Shown: positions 1 to 8,543 of the stretch, piece after piece | How positions within the stretch are numbered: position 1 is the first letter of the stretch | Layout of the letters: each line of letters starts with the position of its first letter | NCBI GenBank assembly: GCA_001632435.1 | Contig: KV424224.1 | Location: forward strand, 1-10,016 | Origin: Calocera cornea HHB12733 | Taxonomy: Eukaryota; Basidiomycota; Dacrymycetes; Dacrymycetales; Dacrymycetaceae | Direction: 5' to 3' | DNA length: 10,016 nucleotides | Program-made: the position numbers and the translations under genes | Notes under the pieces: model-generated | What the model saw: the letters and a program-made list of their open reading frames with translations, nothing else | Database searches by the model: none | Told to the model about the DNA's origin: nothing

Positions 1-27
1 AGAATGGAAGATACAAGTGCGGCTATT

Positions 28-1631
28 TCAAAGCGGAACTGAATTGAAAGGGTATACCGTGTCGTCGGGGGGCAGTAAATAGAATGGTAGTTCATCGTCA
101 TATGCCTTGGATGGACTGCTTCTGGCCTCCCTGGATTTCTGTTCTGGTAGCTCCAGGTAGGGTGACTTACGTATCGCCTCATGACCTAAAGAGTGCGTAC
201 CGCGTAGCGGTTGGTGGGGTGTGCGTGCCGAGGGTGTTGACTTCCCTTCCGTGGTCAGCGATAGCGTCGAGTCCGTGAGGTTGACAGGCTGGCCCTTCGC
301 GGCCCGGGCGGCATAACTGTCAATTTCTTCCCTCAGCTTTTTTCTTTCATCTTGCATGTCCTTTGCATCGAAGAGCTCGGCCCATTTTTGGTCGTCGGGT
401 TGCAAAGTCTGTTTACTGACGTAAGTACGGTGGGAGAAACGCCTGGCGGAAGGACACTGGTGGTTCTCCTGAGATGGAGGCTGCTTACCGTCACCATTGT
501 ATCCAGCTCCTGGAGATTTGTTGCCAGCGTGCCGTACCAGCGACTGGGGAAAAAGCCGCAATCAGAGAAATTTGGCTGTTCCGCACACTGTCAAGTTGAT
601 TGTGAATGAAAAACAGCGTGCGTTTCGCGCGAGTTGCAAGGAACGCGACGCACTTTGACATAGACAACGCGGACCTTCGATTTCGGGAGAATTGCAGTTT
701 TGTGTTGCTTGGCAACGGCGTCGAGAAGGTCGTATAGGGTATCCCACCCCGACTTGTAATTGTGGTTCAGCGAATCAAGTATTAGGACGTAGGGTTCGTC
801 CCTGTTGTCCTTTGAGCAAGAATACAAGCAGTAAAGCTTCTTCCACGCACGGCGTCGGGGTGGGCGTGGGGGATCCGCCTCGCATGAGGACTTGGAGGTG
901 TCGGACGAATAGTGAATACCAATGCTGCCTGCAGGAGAATTACGTCAGTGCTGAAAGAGGGTGCCAGGTGTTATGCCGGGCCAAGGTCGGCAGGGATTCC
1001 ACGGAAGGAACCATTTGCAGACGGCGGGGGGCTGAGATAAAGCATCGATACAGGGAAAGTCACGAACTGTACATTGCAGACTTGAAATAGGTTGCTGCGC
1101 GATACGATCTCCTTTCCCAGGGTCTTGAATTGGTCGGGCTCCCAGCGAGAAACCACGTTTTTGGGGTTGTTCGGGTCGGCCCGTTTGCGACTGTGCCAAT
1201 GATTGAGTAGGGCTAACTACAAGACGTTGCCGAGGAACAACCTACGGGCGGAAGATTGAGTCCACGTAGCATATACTGTTGCTTGCAGAGTCAGACGGGT
1301 TGAATCTGTATATTTGCTGGCTGCCGAAAGGTGTTGAGTGGACGAGGGGGGAAGGCGAGCTCGGAGGGGCAGAAAAGTGTGAGTGTGCTTACCACATCAG
1401 AAAATGAACCAGGTTGTCGTTCAACCATCTTTTCTCTGCACAGCGGTCGCGATCTTCTTTCGTAATAATCACAGATCCACGTATGCCGGGACGTGAGAAC
1501 TCGAAGAGTGTCGTTATGTCGCGTGTGAGCTCCGATAGTTCTCGCGGCCTGCGGGGAGGGTGAGAACGGCCTTGGATGGCCGGAACCGGGTCGTCCCGCT
1601 TCCCATTTGGGGAGCGGAGGGGAGCAGTCAT
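28..1631 (-). CDS. Ulp1/SENP-like cysteine protease, peptidase family C48, seven exons
   Basis: C48 enzymes cut SUMO or related ubiquitin-like proteins from targets or mature their precursors. My model joins complement exons 1631-1393, 1320-1246, 1190-1052, 924-851, 801-654, 587-489 and 408-28 into 384 residues; all phases agree and no stop falls inside. Seen in order: ITKED and WLND (residues 69-72), which open the Ulp1 fold; VVSRWEPDQF; HWY with His152; a TPTPTP loop; ILDS with Asp185; and EQPNFSDCG with Gln229 and Cys235. Gln lies six residues before Cys and Asp fifty before it, nearly as in yeast Ulp1 (Gln574, Asp531, Cys580). The C-terminal part holds a charged helix (DERKKLREEI) and a polar tail. 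Introns are 72, 55, 127, 49, 66 and 80 nt. The 127-nt one (925-1051, donor GTATCG) is least certain. The triad looks intact. Such domains occur both in host SUMO proteases and in fungal DNA transposons, so cellular role and substrate are open. Confidence 0.85.
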
Positions 1632-1961
1632 TACGACGCGGCTCAGATTTGGCTGAGGTTAACAGCTAGTTCCAGTGATGTGATAAGGTGCCAGTGGTCC
1701 CACCGAGGTCTGTACTAGGAGGCGGTGTTCACGCGAGTCGCTCGGTGTGCTGAGTGTGGCTGTGCTGGGAGGTCGGACGCGGCCTGGAGTGAGTAAGGGC
1801 GATATGGATGACGGGTCGCAAATGTGGTGGCGTGGACGGTTGTTAGCAAAGCAATACTGGGTGGCGTGCTTAGAGCACAGAACGGGATGGACGAACTGAG
1901 CCGACCCAGCCGCTGAGACGAAAAGGCGGGCTTGGGTGTGCACGCAAAGGGACCTGTTCAT
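1632..1961 (-). CDS. possible N-terminal extension of the C48 protease (upstream exon)
   Basis: The frame of the ATG at 1631 stays open upstream to a good acceptor (GTTAACCTCAG, intron end at 1653). A GTGGGA donor at 1703 would give a 51-nt intron joined in phase 0 to an open frame that reaches an ATG at 1961. This would add 93 residues, giving about 477 in all, rich in Ser, Thr, Pro and Arg near the junction, as is common before a C48 domain. The first part of the extension (around residues 1-50) has no recognisable feature, and a still different first exon is possible. The ATG at 1631 remains a workable start with G at -3. Confidence 0.35.
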
Positions 1962-2367
1962 ATAAGTAAGTTATGTGTAACTAAGGATTCATTCATATTT
2001 GTTTGCCCTGGTTTGCTCCCGTAGTCAGCCGTAGCACCTTAGACACGTACGATCACCTAACCCCCTGTAGCTGATCTGTACGTGGGTGCTCCAATATACA
2101 GGAGATCAGCCTATGGCTGCCCCCTCAGGGCTCGTAAGGAGACTTCAACTCCTTTCAGTAGGCGTGGTTGTGCTCGATGCAGGGGGACCATGCATGGGCT
2201 CCTGTTTCGACTGTGAAGGGCCCGGGTACTATGTATTCTACGAGGCAATCTTCGGGCAGGGCGTGAGCGAATGAGAGGCGTGACAGTGTCTAGGGAGGAG
2301 CAGTGAATTACAGTGATAGTCGCGTCATACTCAACTTCAGCGACGATGGGCATAGAAGAAACACGTT
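1962..2367. other. region between the C48 gene and plus-strand islands, no firm gene
   Basis: This stretch lies upstream of the minus-strand protease gene and probably holds its promoter. On the plus strand an ATG at 2113 opens 53 codons to a TGA at 2272, with a short hydrophobic run (LLSVGVVVLDAG) and two close cysteines (CFDC). GTAAGG and GTGAGC donor-like sites occur inside. I cannot link it to a neighbouring exon and do not claim a gene. No clear TATA box or terminal inverted repeat was seen. Confidence 0.3.
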
Positions 2368-2646
2368 ATGAGTGAGGTCGATAATGTCCTCCCGTGGCTC
2401 CACGACCAATGCGGTCTGCCTTGTGGTCTTTTTGTGAGCGAGTTGTAGGAGCCGGTGGTGACACTATTCTACAGTGAGTCGCGTCGCCTGAAGCTGCAAA
2501 TGCATATGCTAACGTTGCCACCAGAAGGTAGCGCTCTACAGAAAGTCATCTGCTTCTGGGTAAACGAGTGCTGGGACAACTTGCCTCTTAAGACTAAGTG
2601 GGGTGTAGCGCGCCATCTTGTTTTTCCCGGCCAGCCCGGATACTAG
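2368..2646 (+). CDS. weak candidate two-exon small gene or exon pair, unknown function
   Basis: An ATG at 2368 opens 22 codons (MSEVDNVLPWLHDQ...) to a GTGAGC donor at 2434. A 45-nt intron ending at 2478 would join it in phase 0 to a frame reading to a TAG at 2644-2646, for 77 residues in total. The second part contains ALQKVICFWVNECWDNLPLK, a composition typical of folded protein. No domain is recognised. The acceptor (GTGAG) is poor, and a different open frame (EKWFTLSFAVVNSGSHRL..., about 2660-2764) leads to another GTGAGT donor at 2765, so these could instead be neighbouring exons of one larger gene or a relic. I am not confident of the structure. Confidence 0.25.
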
Positions 2647-2860
2647 CAAGTGTCGTTGGAGAGAAGTGGTTCACATTGTCTTTTGCCGTAGTTAATAGCG
2701 GCAGCCATCGCTTGAGCTTGCAAGCGTTTGTCCCAAGCATGCAGGGAGCGAAGCGTACCGAGGGGTGAGTCACTGTTGACTCGCAAAGGGATAGTACGCT
2801 AACGGATGGGCAGTCCCTCCGAGCATGGTGCGGAAGCCGCAGGACTTGACTCACCCGCAG

Positions 2861-3115
2861 GAACGAAGAAACCCCTTCCCTTCCCGATCACCACGGCAAC
2901 ACGCACCCGCAAGCTGCAGATGCGTTGGAGAGGTCGAGCAGCGAGAATGACGTGAGTCAACTGGGTGATGCAGCTCCGGTCGGTGCGATTGGCCGGTCGA
3001 GCATTGCCTATGTTGACGTCCAGTCCGATGCAGAAAGGTGAGTATATACCCTATACGTAAGGTAATGTGTACTGACTGCCATATAAATGTCAGAGGGCCC
3101 CCTTGGCTACTCTGA
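2861..3115 (+). CDS. candidate exon with well-formed flanking intron, unknown function
   Basis: The frame starting at 2862 is open and reads NEETPSLPDHHGN... then LERSSSENDVSQLGD..., an acidic, Ser-rich, probably disordered segment. It is bounded by an acceptor-like CTCACCCGCAG ending at 2860 and a consensus GTGAGT donor at 3038. The following intron (3038-3093, 56 nt) has a textbook CTGAC branch site at about 3072 and a TGTCAG acceptor. Joined in phase, the reading ends eight codons later at 3113-3115. It could be the last exon of a small gene whose beginning I cannot place, or an exon of a larger gene with a different acceptor. The intron signals are better than the protein evidence. Confidence 0.3.
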
Positions 3116-3137
3116 GGCGTTCTGACACGATCACAAG

Positions 3138-4328
3138 ATCGTAGCGAAGGAGCAGGCAATCACTGCAGCTCGGAGGGATACGGACAGAGTCGTCTCCCAT
3201 GAGGCGTGAGCGCTGGTCACCAAGGCGTCAGGCACCGTCAAAATTCTGGTGGATCATGACAGCATCATTACGGACAAAGCGTCGGAACTCCGAGTGCTGA
3301 GGGTGAGGCTCGCGAGGTACGGACAGGTTACTGTACCCAGGCGGCGGAGATCCGAACATGTCCGAGGAGTGCTCATGAACTGGTTCCGATTATACAACCT
3401 CTGGGGGAGTCACCCCTATCCCGGTCTTGTAAGCCTAAGACATGTCTCCTATTTGGTGGGCGGCGGTGACATCGATGACTGGGTCTTTGTCCCGAAGCAC
3501 TTAAGGACCCGCGCTTCGCCGGTTACTATATGCCGCTCTGCTGTCCGAACAACCACTATCCCTCTGCTTCTGCTGACTCGAAATACCATGTTTACGATGG
3601 ATGCCTTCGACCACTTTACCCCGTCCGGCCTCGTGCCGAACACGATCCCGTGGCTGTATTGTAAGTGCGGGGTCTGTTGCGCCCTGCTCGTCAGCAATAC
3701 ACCCGGAACGTGCGGCGAGTTGCTTTACAGTGGGTCGCTTAGATCCGCTTTGAAAAGAAGCTGATTGTTCGGGGGAAGAATGCGCCAAGATCCCCCAGCA
3801 TCCCCGATGCAACACTTGTGGTACAGTCGTCCTTGTCGCCACGCACCGGCTGACTGACCAGGTTCACAGTATGGGTCAAGGATGTCGCCGCAGCTGCTGA
3901 AGTTGGTTTGGACGGCCACATTATACCGCCTGGGATGAAGGGCCACGTTCAATGCATTCCGAAGGGCGTCCGTCTCGCAGAGAATCCGGTTGGGACCGAG
4001 ACGAGAGACAAGGTCCTGAGGATGCTGCCGGCGTGCGTACGCCGTCGGGAGTGGAAAGGAGAGGATGCGGCCGTGCTTGCCGAGCAGTACTTGGTGAGCC
4101 CGTTCCCTACCAAAGTACCGCGTCTGTGTTGATACAGAGCAGGGCTGGAGAGACTACGAGCTTACTGAGGAGCAAGAACCGCTCACCGCAGAGGATGAAC
4201 TTGACGACCTGAAGCGAAGGTTTGCTGATCTGGCGTATCAGCTCGATGTACAGACCGACCTGAGTGCTTCATTGCGCGCAGAGAACGAAGAGCTGCGCGA
4301 TCGGTTCTTTGCGGACTTCCGGTGTTAA
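3138..4328 (+). CDS. probable intron-rich gene of unknown function with C-terminal coiled coil
   Basis: I do not recognise the family. A chain of exons 3138-3205, 3263-3302, 3341-3428, 3498-3660, 3779-3820, 3862-4072 and 4116-4328 is phase-consistent and free of stops, giving 274 residues. Donors are GTGAGC, GTGAGG, GTAAGC, GTAAGT, GTACAG and GTGCTT, the last being weak. Introns are 38-118 nt. Visible in the product: an Arg/Asp/Glu-rich helical start (AITAARRDTDRVVSHEA); a central aromatic/Pro/Cys segment (FAGYYMPLCCPNNHYP, then YHVYDGCLRPLYPVRPR); WVKDVAAAAEVGLDGHIIPP; and an acidic tail with a coiled-coil-like stretch (DELDDLKRRFADLAYQL, LRAENEELRDRF). The start is missing and must lie upstream. 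At 4094 a GTGAGC donor competes with my choice, and frame 1 over 3952-4130 is also open, so the exon before the coiled coil may be wrong or carry a frameshift. A free choice of splice sites can build false chains; I trust the 3498-3660, 3862-4072 and 4131-4328 parts most. Confidence 0.4.
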
Positions 4329-4395
4329 ATCGAGGGTCAAGATGCGTAGTGCGATGGTTCCATACGGCTAGTGTTACATATGAAGCTTCTCGTAA

Positions 4396-4539
4396 CACAA
4401 GCGATTTAATGTCTATTCCTGCGGTCACAACGTCCTGCTTGAGGTCCCTAACGTCTTCGTCGAGCGTGATTATGAGCACCTCGGCTACAAACTGACCCTG
4501 ACACTCATTGTCACGTTTTATCACCTTCAACCGGCTTAG
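4396..4539 (+). other. short coding-like island, plus strand
   Basis: A 47-codon open frame between stops reads YSCGHNVLLEVPNVFVERDY and then HLGYKLTLTLIVTFYHL, with no in-frame ATG. Composition and pattern look protein-like, but there is no recognised domain and no clear splice links. Antisense to it is a 121-codon minus-strand frame (4183-4548) that also covers the coiled-coil exon and looks like a shadow. It could be an exon of the gene ending near 4328 or of the islands at 4819-5459, or chance. Confidence 0.2.
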
Positions 4540-4818
4540 GGCGCCCACCGTGGCAACCCTATGGCATCAGGAGGACCAGATGGGCTCTGTGTGGTACCCG
4601 TCATGTATCTCACGCTTCAAAGGGTCGTATGACGGAAGTGTCTCAGGCTGAAACTATTCCGCAATGTTCATTCCATTTCTGGTGCCTCCTCTGAGAAGCA
4701 TAATCATTCTCTCCCTCATCTTCTTGGTGCACTATGATGCAAAAGACGCCCCCGATTGGATTGGGGTTGTACGGACGTTTTACCTCCTGTCGTCCACTGA
4801 GGCATCTACTGACTGTCA

Positions 4819-5175
4819 TAGCGTCGTACTTCATGCTTGGCCTACACTGCTGGCATATGTTATCTCGCTGAAGTGGTGTGCCAGTACTGTGTGCGCGGAA
4901 GGGACAAAGGGAGCCATGCAGGTATATATCCCTTTTCAAGTCGCTGGAAGTACATGCTAGTCACTGGACATCTATGGCTCCGTGCGCCCTTTAACATTGT
5001 GCGGTGGGCCCAAGGCTCACTAGTCCACAAGTACATTGACATCAAGAAAAGCTCATACGGCGGCTCTAACCTCTCCTACGGGTCCGTCACTGTCCGGCTC
5101 TTCCTGGAGGAGCCAGTGGGTTCGATTGTAGAGGGCATGGGAGAAAAACGACCGGCACGCGCCCCTTTACCCTAG
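4819..5175 (+). CDS. coding-like open frame of unknown function, no clear start
   Basis: This frame is open for 118 codons to the TAG at 5173-5175. It contains a C-x2-C pair (VCQYCVRGRDKG) and then RWKYMLVTGHLWLRAPFNIV and KYIDIKKSSYGGSNLSYGSV, regular alternating aromatic and basic residues that look like a folded protein. The first ATG in frame is late (4954), so if real it is an internal or terminal exon. An overlapping frame from 4664 is also open but is dominated by a hydrophobic run and seems less likely. No family is recognised. It may belong with the island at 5070-5459, which is in another frame and overlaps it, as expected for an exon change or an old frameshift. Confidence 0.3.
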
Positions 5176-5459
5176 CAGGACGTACTCCTTTCCGAAGTGG
5201 AACTGAATTTCATCCTTGTTCTCGTGTACGTCTTATCGGGTACGAGTACGTCCGATGGTCCCAAGCAAAACGAAAACCCTTCGAGGAGCTGACCGCAACA
5301 TGTCTGCTTGCGGGAATCATGAACCTGCCTCTTCCGCTCGTATACTTGAGTTCTGGCTGTCTCCTCGACTGTGACGAGGACGCCATCAGCAGTGCCCACC
5401 GCGAACAGTCTTCTTTGGGGCCTTCCACGTCATGTCTCTGTGCCGAGCAAGACTGTTGA
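5070..5459 (+). CDS. coding-like open frame of unknown function, overlaps previous island
   Basis: This frame stays open for 129 codons without an early ATG (the first is at 5319) and ends with TGA at 5457-5459. Its best part is VRLIGYEYVRWSQAKRKPFE followed by ELTATCLLAGIMNLPLPLVY. Downstream, a good branch site plus acceptor (CTGAC, then CTTCCCATGCTTAG, ending about 5494) precedes another short protein-like stretch, LFKFEEVYKLVSVVKRH. This suggests a multi-exon gene or its relic running to about 5620. I see no domain. A 151-codon minus-strand frame lies opposite (5210-5665), and I cannot fully exclude it. Confidence 0.25.
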   Translation, partial: PLLRVRHCPALPGGASGFDCRGHGRKTTGTRPFTLAGRTPFRSGTEFHPCSRVRLIGYEYVRWSQAKRKPFEELTATCLLAGIMNLPLPLVYLSSGCLLDCDEDAISSAHREQSSLGPSTSCLCAEQDC

Positions 5460-5619
5460 ACGGGCTGAAACTGCCTGACTCTTCCCATGCTTAGTTGTTC
5501 AAGTTTGAAGAAGTCTACAAGCTGGTCTCGGTTGTGAAACGACATTGTCATTTGACATGGATGGGCGTTGTAGCAGCTGGCTTCCTCAGGAGCCGCAGCC
5601 GGGGGCAGGCGGACGCTTG

Positions 5620-5883
5620 CTGACAAGCAAATGGGTTCATGGCATGGATTGAGTAAGGAATACAATTAGAACATCCGTTAGTGTTATAGACAGCAGCAGC
5701 GTCCCCTCACTGCCTGCGAAGCGGCGGGTCTGGAAAGAGCTAAGAGAAAAGAAGTGCCATGGCACAGACCGGAGAGCATAGGAAGAAGCACAATACGAAG
5801 AACCCCTTTCTGAAATGCGGTCGCGCCCAGCCATGGAGCGGTGGGGGTCCAAGTCGTCTTGATTGGAGCGCCCGAGGGCTCGA
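5620..5883. other. 3' flank of the F-box gene, no gene seen
   Basis: This stretch lies downstream of the F-box stop codon at 5884-5886 and probably holds its 3' untranslated region and the end of the plus-strand island region. Minus-strand frames extending from here into the F-box exon (to 5972 and 6004) are in shadow frames. No consensus AATAAA on the minus strand was noticed. Confidence 0.4.
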
Positions 5884-7733
5884 TCAAACGCTCGGGAGCA
5901 AGGGAGAAAGACCCGGCGTATGAGGGGGAGGCGAGAGGTCGTGCAGGGCCACCACATCGTCGGTGATGCCACGGTGAAGCCTCTTCAGTTGTGCGACTGT
6001 CCATCTTGCGAGATTGAGGGAGTCGAGCTGCTTGCGCAAGTGGGTCAAAGCCTCGGAGGCGCTTCCTTCTTCCTCATCGTCCCAGTAGGGATGGGAAGAG
6101 TACGGGCGGAAGGTCAGCTTCGGGGCATTCCGGGCGAGCCAGGTGCCCACTTCATGAAGCTGCGCTTCTTCCGATAAGTCACATGTTTGCAAGGAGACTA
6201 TTGCGGTCTGCTTCACAGGTACTTTCTGAACCGAAGCCGCCCTGGTCGTAGCTGGCGACAGAGCTCCCATTTTGAACGAGATCTGTGGGATCTGAAGGCG
6301 ACGGAGAGCTGAGCAGCCACGAAAAAGATCAACAACGCCCTGCACGGTAACTTCGTACCCAGACGGGGCTGATAGGGGGGCGGCAGGCGTTGGGTTTGAC
6401 GGCCAGGAAAGCACGAGGTGCTGAAGTTGCGGCCAGCACGAGGCGATCTGGCAGAGGTCAACGTCCTGGATCTGAAAGATAGCAGTTGAGCGACTCGTAG
6501 CCGCGTAGATCTTCAGCGAAACTCGCTGCATCTTGTTGCACGCTAGCAGGGGTGCGAAAGTTTTCCAGCTGTGCGGGTGTGGAATGGTTTCTGATTTGAG
6601 CTTGCCGATATGGATTTCCAGCTGCGTAAGTGTTCCGGAAAACGATGATAGGGCGATGGCGAGCTCCTCGAGCTCCTCCTCCCCTTGTTCGTCCTCTGGT
6701 GGGAGACGTAAACGAATAGTGTGCAGCGGGCCAGCGATGCGTTTTAGCATGGCTAAGGAGCCACTGTAGGTCTGGTGTAGCCGGAGGTTTGAGAGACGGA
6801 GGAACCCATGCGTGGGGATTAGATCGTTCGAAGCCCAAAGAGCCGGGTTGCTGTCCGTCCTGGCTGGGAATGTCTCCATATCCAAACTCAAGTTTTCCAG
6901 CATAGGTGCGTTACACAGACGGTCCAGGCATCCTGGAGTAAAGAAGGCCCCGTTTGCGGTAAACTCGACAAGAGCGTCAGGCGTAGGGGTGAGGCAAAAG
7001 TCGTACATTCCCAGAACGTCACCCTCCCAAGAGGGAACGTTAAGAGACAGCGTTCTCAAGTCGGGGATAGTGTCGGCCACCCAGTCGAGGCAGGCCACGA
7101 TTCCGCTCTTCCAGTATTCGCCCTCGTTTTCATGGTCGTTTATCTCTAGCTGAGTGTCTGTCCGGTAGATACAGAGTAGGAGGTCCTGTAGCGGTGAATG
7201 GCCGAGCAACTGGATCAATTCTAGCTCCCCCAAGACAGAAGTCGTGACTGATAGTCGAGTCATGTTTGGAAAAAGTGGTTCGTGCGGTTCTGTGCTTGTG
7301 CCTGCTAGAAGAAAGAGGGCGGACACCTCCGGCACGGAGTCGAAGTACTCCAGGTCCTCCGACTGGGCCTCCAAGTTGATTTCTCGAACCAGGGAAGACA
7401 AATATGCGAAGCGATGGCGACGTTCTGAGACTGTCATCTGTGATGAACGAGTTAGCGTCCTATCGTACTCCCCGGAGGTCAATAGAAGGGCGCGGAAAGC
7501 CTTCAAGCCTTCAGCGGTGTCGAAAGAGGAAGACTCACGGTCCCGTCAACGTTCCGTGGGTCTCCAAGAAGGGCGAGGGAGCTCAGGGACGACCTCGAGA
7601 GTATCCTCCAAAGGACGGACTCGGCGGCACGGCCACAAGACTTGCTGACAAGTGCAAAACTGCTGAGCGTGTCGGGGGCCATCTCCCCGCAGAACATGTC
7701 CAGCAGTTCCGAGATCATCCATGCACGGTGCAT
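5884..7733 (-). CDS. F-box domain-containing protein, two exons
   Basis: F-box proteins bind Skp1 through the N-terminal F-box and bring substrates to SCF ubiquitin ligases. Exon 1 (7733-7539, 65 residues) begins MHRAWMISELLDMF, then LSSFALVSKSCGRAAESVLW, the usual Agaricomycete F-box pattern of a leading M-H, a leucine-rich helix, S/T-C and LW. It splices in phase 0 through a 38-nt intron (7501-7538) to exon 2 (7500-5884, 538 residues), for 603 in all. Exon 2 has irregular leucine-rich stretches (LFPNMTRLSV, LPPEDEQGEEELEELAIALS, WPQLQHLVLSW, CSALRRLQIP) as in the LRR-like substrate-binding half of this family, and ends PPPHTPGLSPLLPSV. The length is normal for the family and no stop or frameshift interrupts it. 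The substrate cannot be told from sequence; these proteins form very large, fast-evolving families in mushrooms. Confidence 0.85.
7501..7538 (-). other. 38-nt intron of the F-box gene
   Basis: The donor is GTGAGT immediately after the codon for Thr65, and the acceptor is TTGAAG. The intron is phase 0 and contains a pyrimidine-rich middle (CTTCCTCTTTC) and two TGAAG-like possible branch sites. Reading on without splicing changes nothing in the exon 2 frame but leaves exon 1 in a different frame, so an intron or a frameshift is required. A later acceptor (TACGATAG, 41 nt downstream) is possible but would not keep the frame. Confidence 0.7.
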
Positions 7734-8543
7734 GAGTGCCTGTCAGTAACCTCTCTCAATGACGACGGGCGTCGGTAGCCTTCCCGCTCAGCGACCAAGT
7801 GAGGGCAATAGAGAGAATGGATCTTCCTCGAGAGAGGCGATCCAGAGGATATCAGGAAGTAGCAAATGGGGGGTTGGGGGGTGGTGGTTATGTAGCAAGG
7901 TTTAATGAGGCTCGTGACCAAACGCAGTACGGGGCTTTGTGTTGCGCCGGGTGGTTGTGCTTTTCATCCCATGGGTCCACCAGTGAAGGGTCGGATGGGT
8001 GACAATTGGTCATGCCAAAGAGACCCAGCAGTAAACCAAGCCGAAGGGTCGGGAGCTAGACGCAAGGAAGAACGGTGCGACTAGTAAGGATTTCGGAAGG
8101 AGTCGGTTGAAGGCAACGGTCAGCCCTGCATTCTTTCGCGGCCTGGAACAGAGTCTTATTCACCATATCGAAGGACAGGCTGAGTCTGGGGGGCCTTAAG
8201 ATACTGTACAAGAGGAGGAGTGGCACCAGACGGAGAACCATAGAAAGAGTAGAAGAGAGCCGGGTGGGGAAATACAGAGAAAGGGAATAAAAGGCAGAGA
8301 CAGCAGAAACGGATATGGTGGGTGTGCACAGTGCGACGGTTGTCACCCGACCAAAGAGAAGAAGAGATATACAGAAACCAGACTTTGAGCGTCGGGGCCG
8401 GGGGGCGGGTGAAAGGGGAGACGGGGATGGAGGAGGCCAAAGGTGGACCGGACCGGAGACATGGGTCACCTGGGGCCGGCGAGATCAAAGGAATGTTTCT
8501 GTACACCAGCGAGGTGTATCCTCACGGGGAAGTCAGTCCCTCC
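7734..8543. other. intergenic: F-box promoter and 3' flank of the Pro/Ser-rich gene
   Basis: Both neighbours run on the minus strand, so this 810-nt gap holds the 3' end of the gene at 8544 and the promoter and 5' untranslated region of the F-box gene. Several open frames cross it on both strands (up to 154 codons), but their translations are low-complexity or shift with base composition and show no domain. No tRNA or other RNA gene was seen. Confidence 0.5.
8209..8445 (-). promoter_or_regulatory. pyrimidine-rich tract upstream of the F-box gene
   Basis: On the minus strand this stretch is strongly C/T-rich (it reads as purine-rich GA runs on the plus strand, for example AGAAAGAGTAGAAGAGAG near 8244). 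CT-rich tracts just upstream of transcription starts are common in filamentous fungal promoters, and the orientation suits the F-box gene at 7733. The distance of nearly 500 nt to its start codon implies a long 5' leader or an unrecognised 5' exon. Confidence 0.35.

Noticed and set aside
28..561. 177-codon minus-strand frame taken as one stand-alone gene
   Set aside because: It begins at a non-ATG codon inside the catalytic DCG region; its first third overlaps an exon in another frame and an intron, and only 28-408 is the true last exon of the protease.
3249..3764. 171-codon plus-strand open frame, the longest single frame in the central region
   Set aside because: Its translation looks like a shadow across several better exons in frame 2, and consensus GTAAGC and GTAAGT donors inside it fit the spliced model. 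Part of it (3264-3302) is used as an exon.
30..5210. Shared 11-nt word GGAACTGAATT near 36 and 5199, considered as an element-end repeat
   Set aside because: A repeat this short is expected by chance several times in 10 kb, and the flanks do not match. No convincing terminal inverted repeats were found.
5210..5665. 151-codon minus-strand open frame opposite the 5070-5459 island
   Set aside because: The composition is mixed and has no domain; plus-strand readings with a good branch site and acceptor explain the same stretch at least as well. Not excluded with certainty.
5863..7648. Several plus-strand frames of 78-134 codons over the F-box gene
   Set aside because: They are antisense shadows of the long F-box exon, with Arg/Ser-rich low-complexity translations.
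8056..8469. 137-codon minus-strand frame rich in Leu, Pro and Ser with a hydrophobic run
   Set aside because: The residues follow directly from the pyrimidine-rich tract; it sits in the expected promoter and leader of the F-box gene and has no domain.
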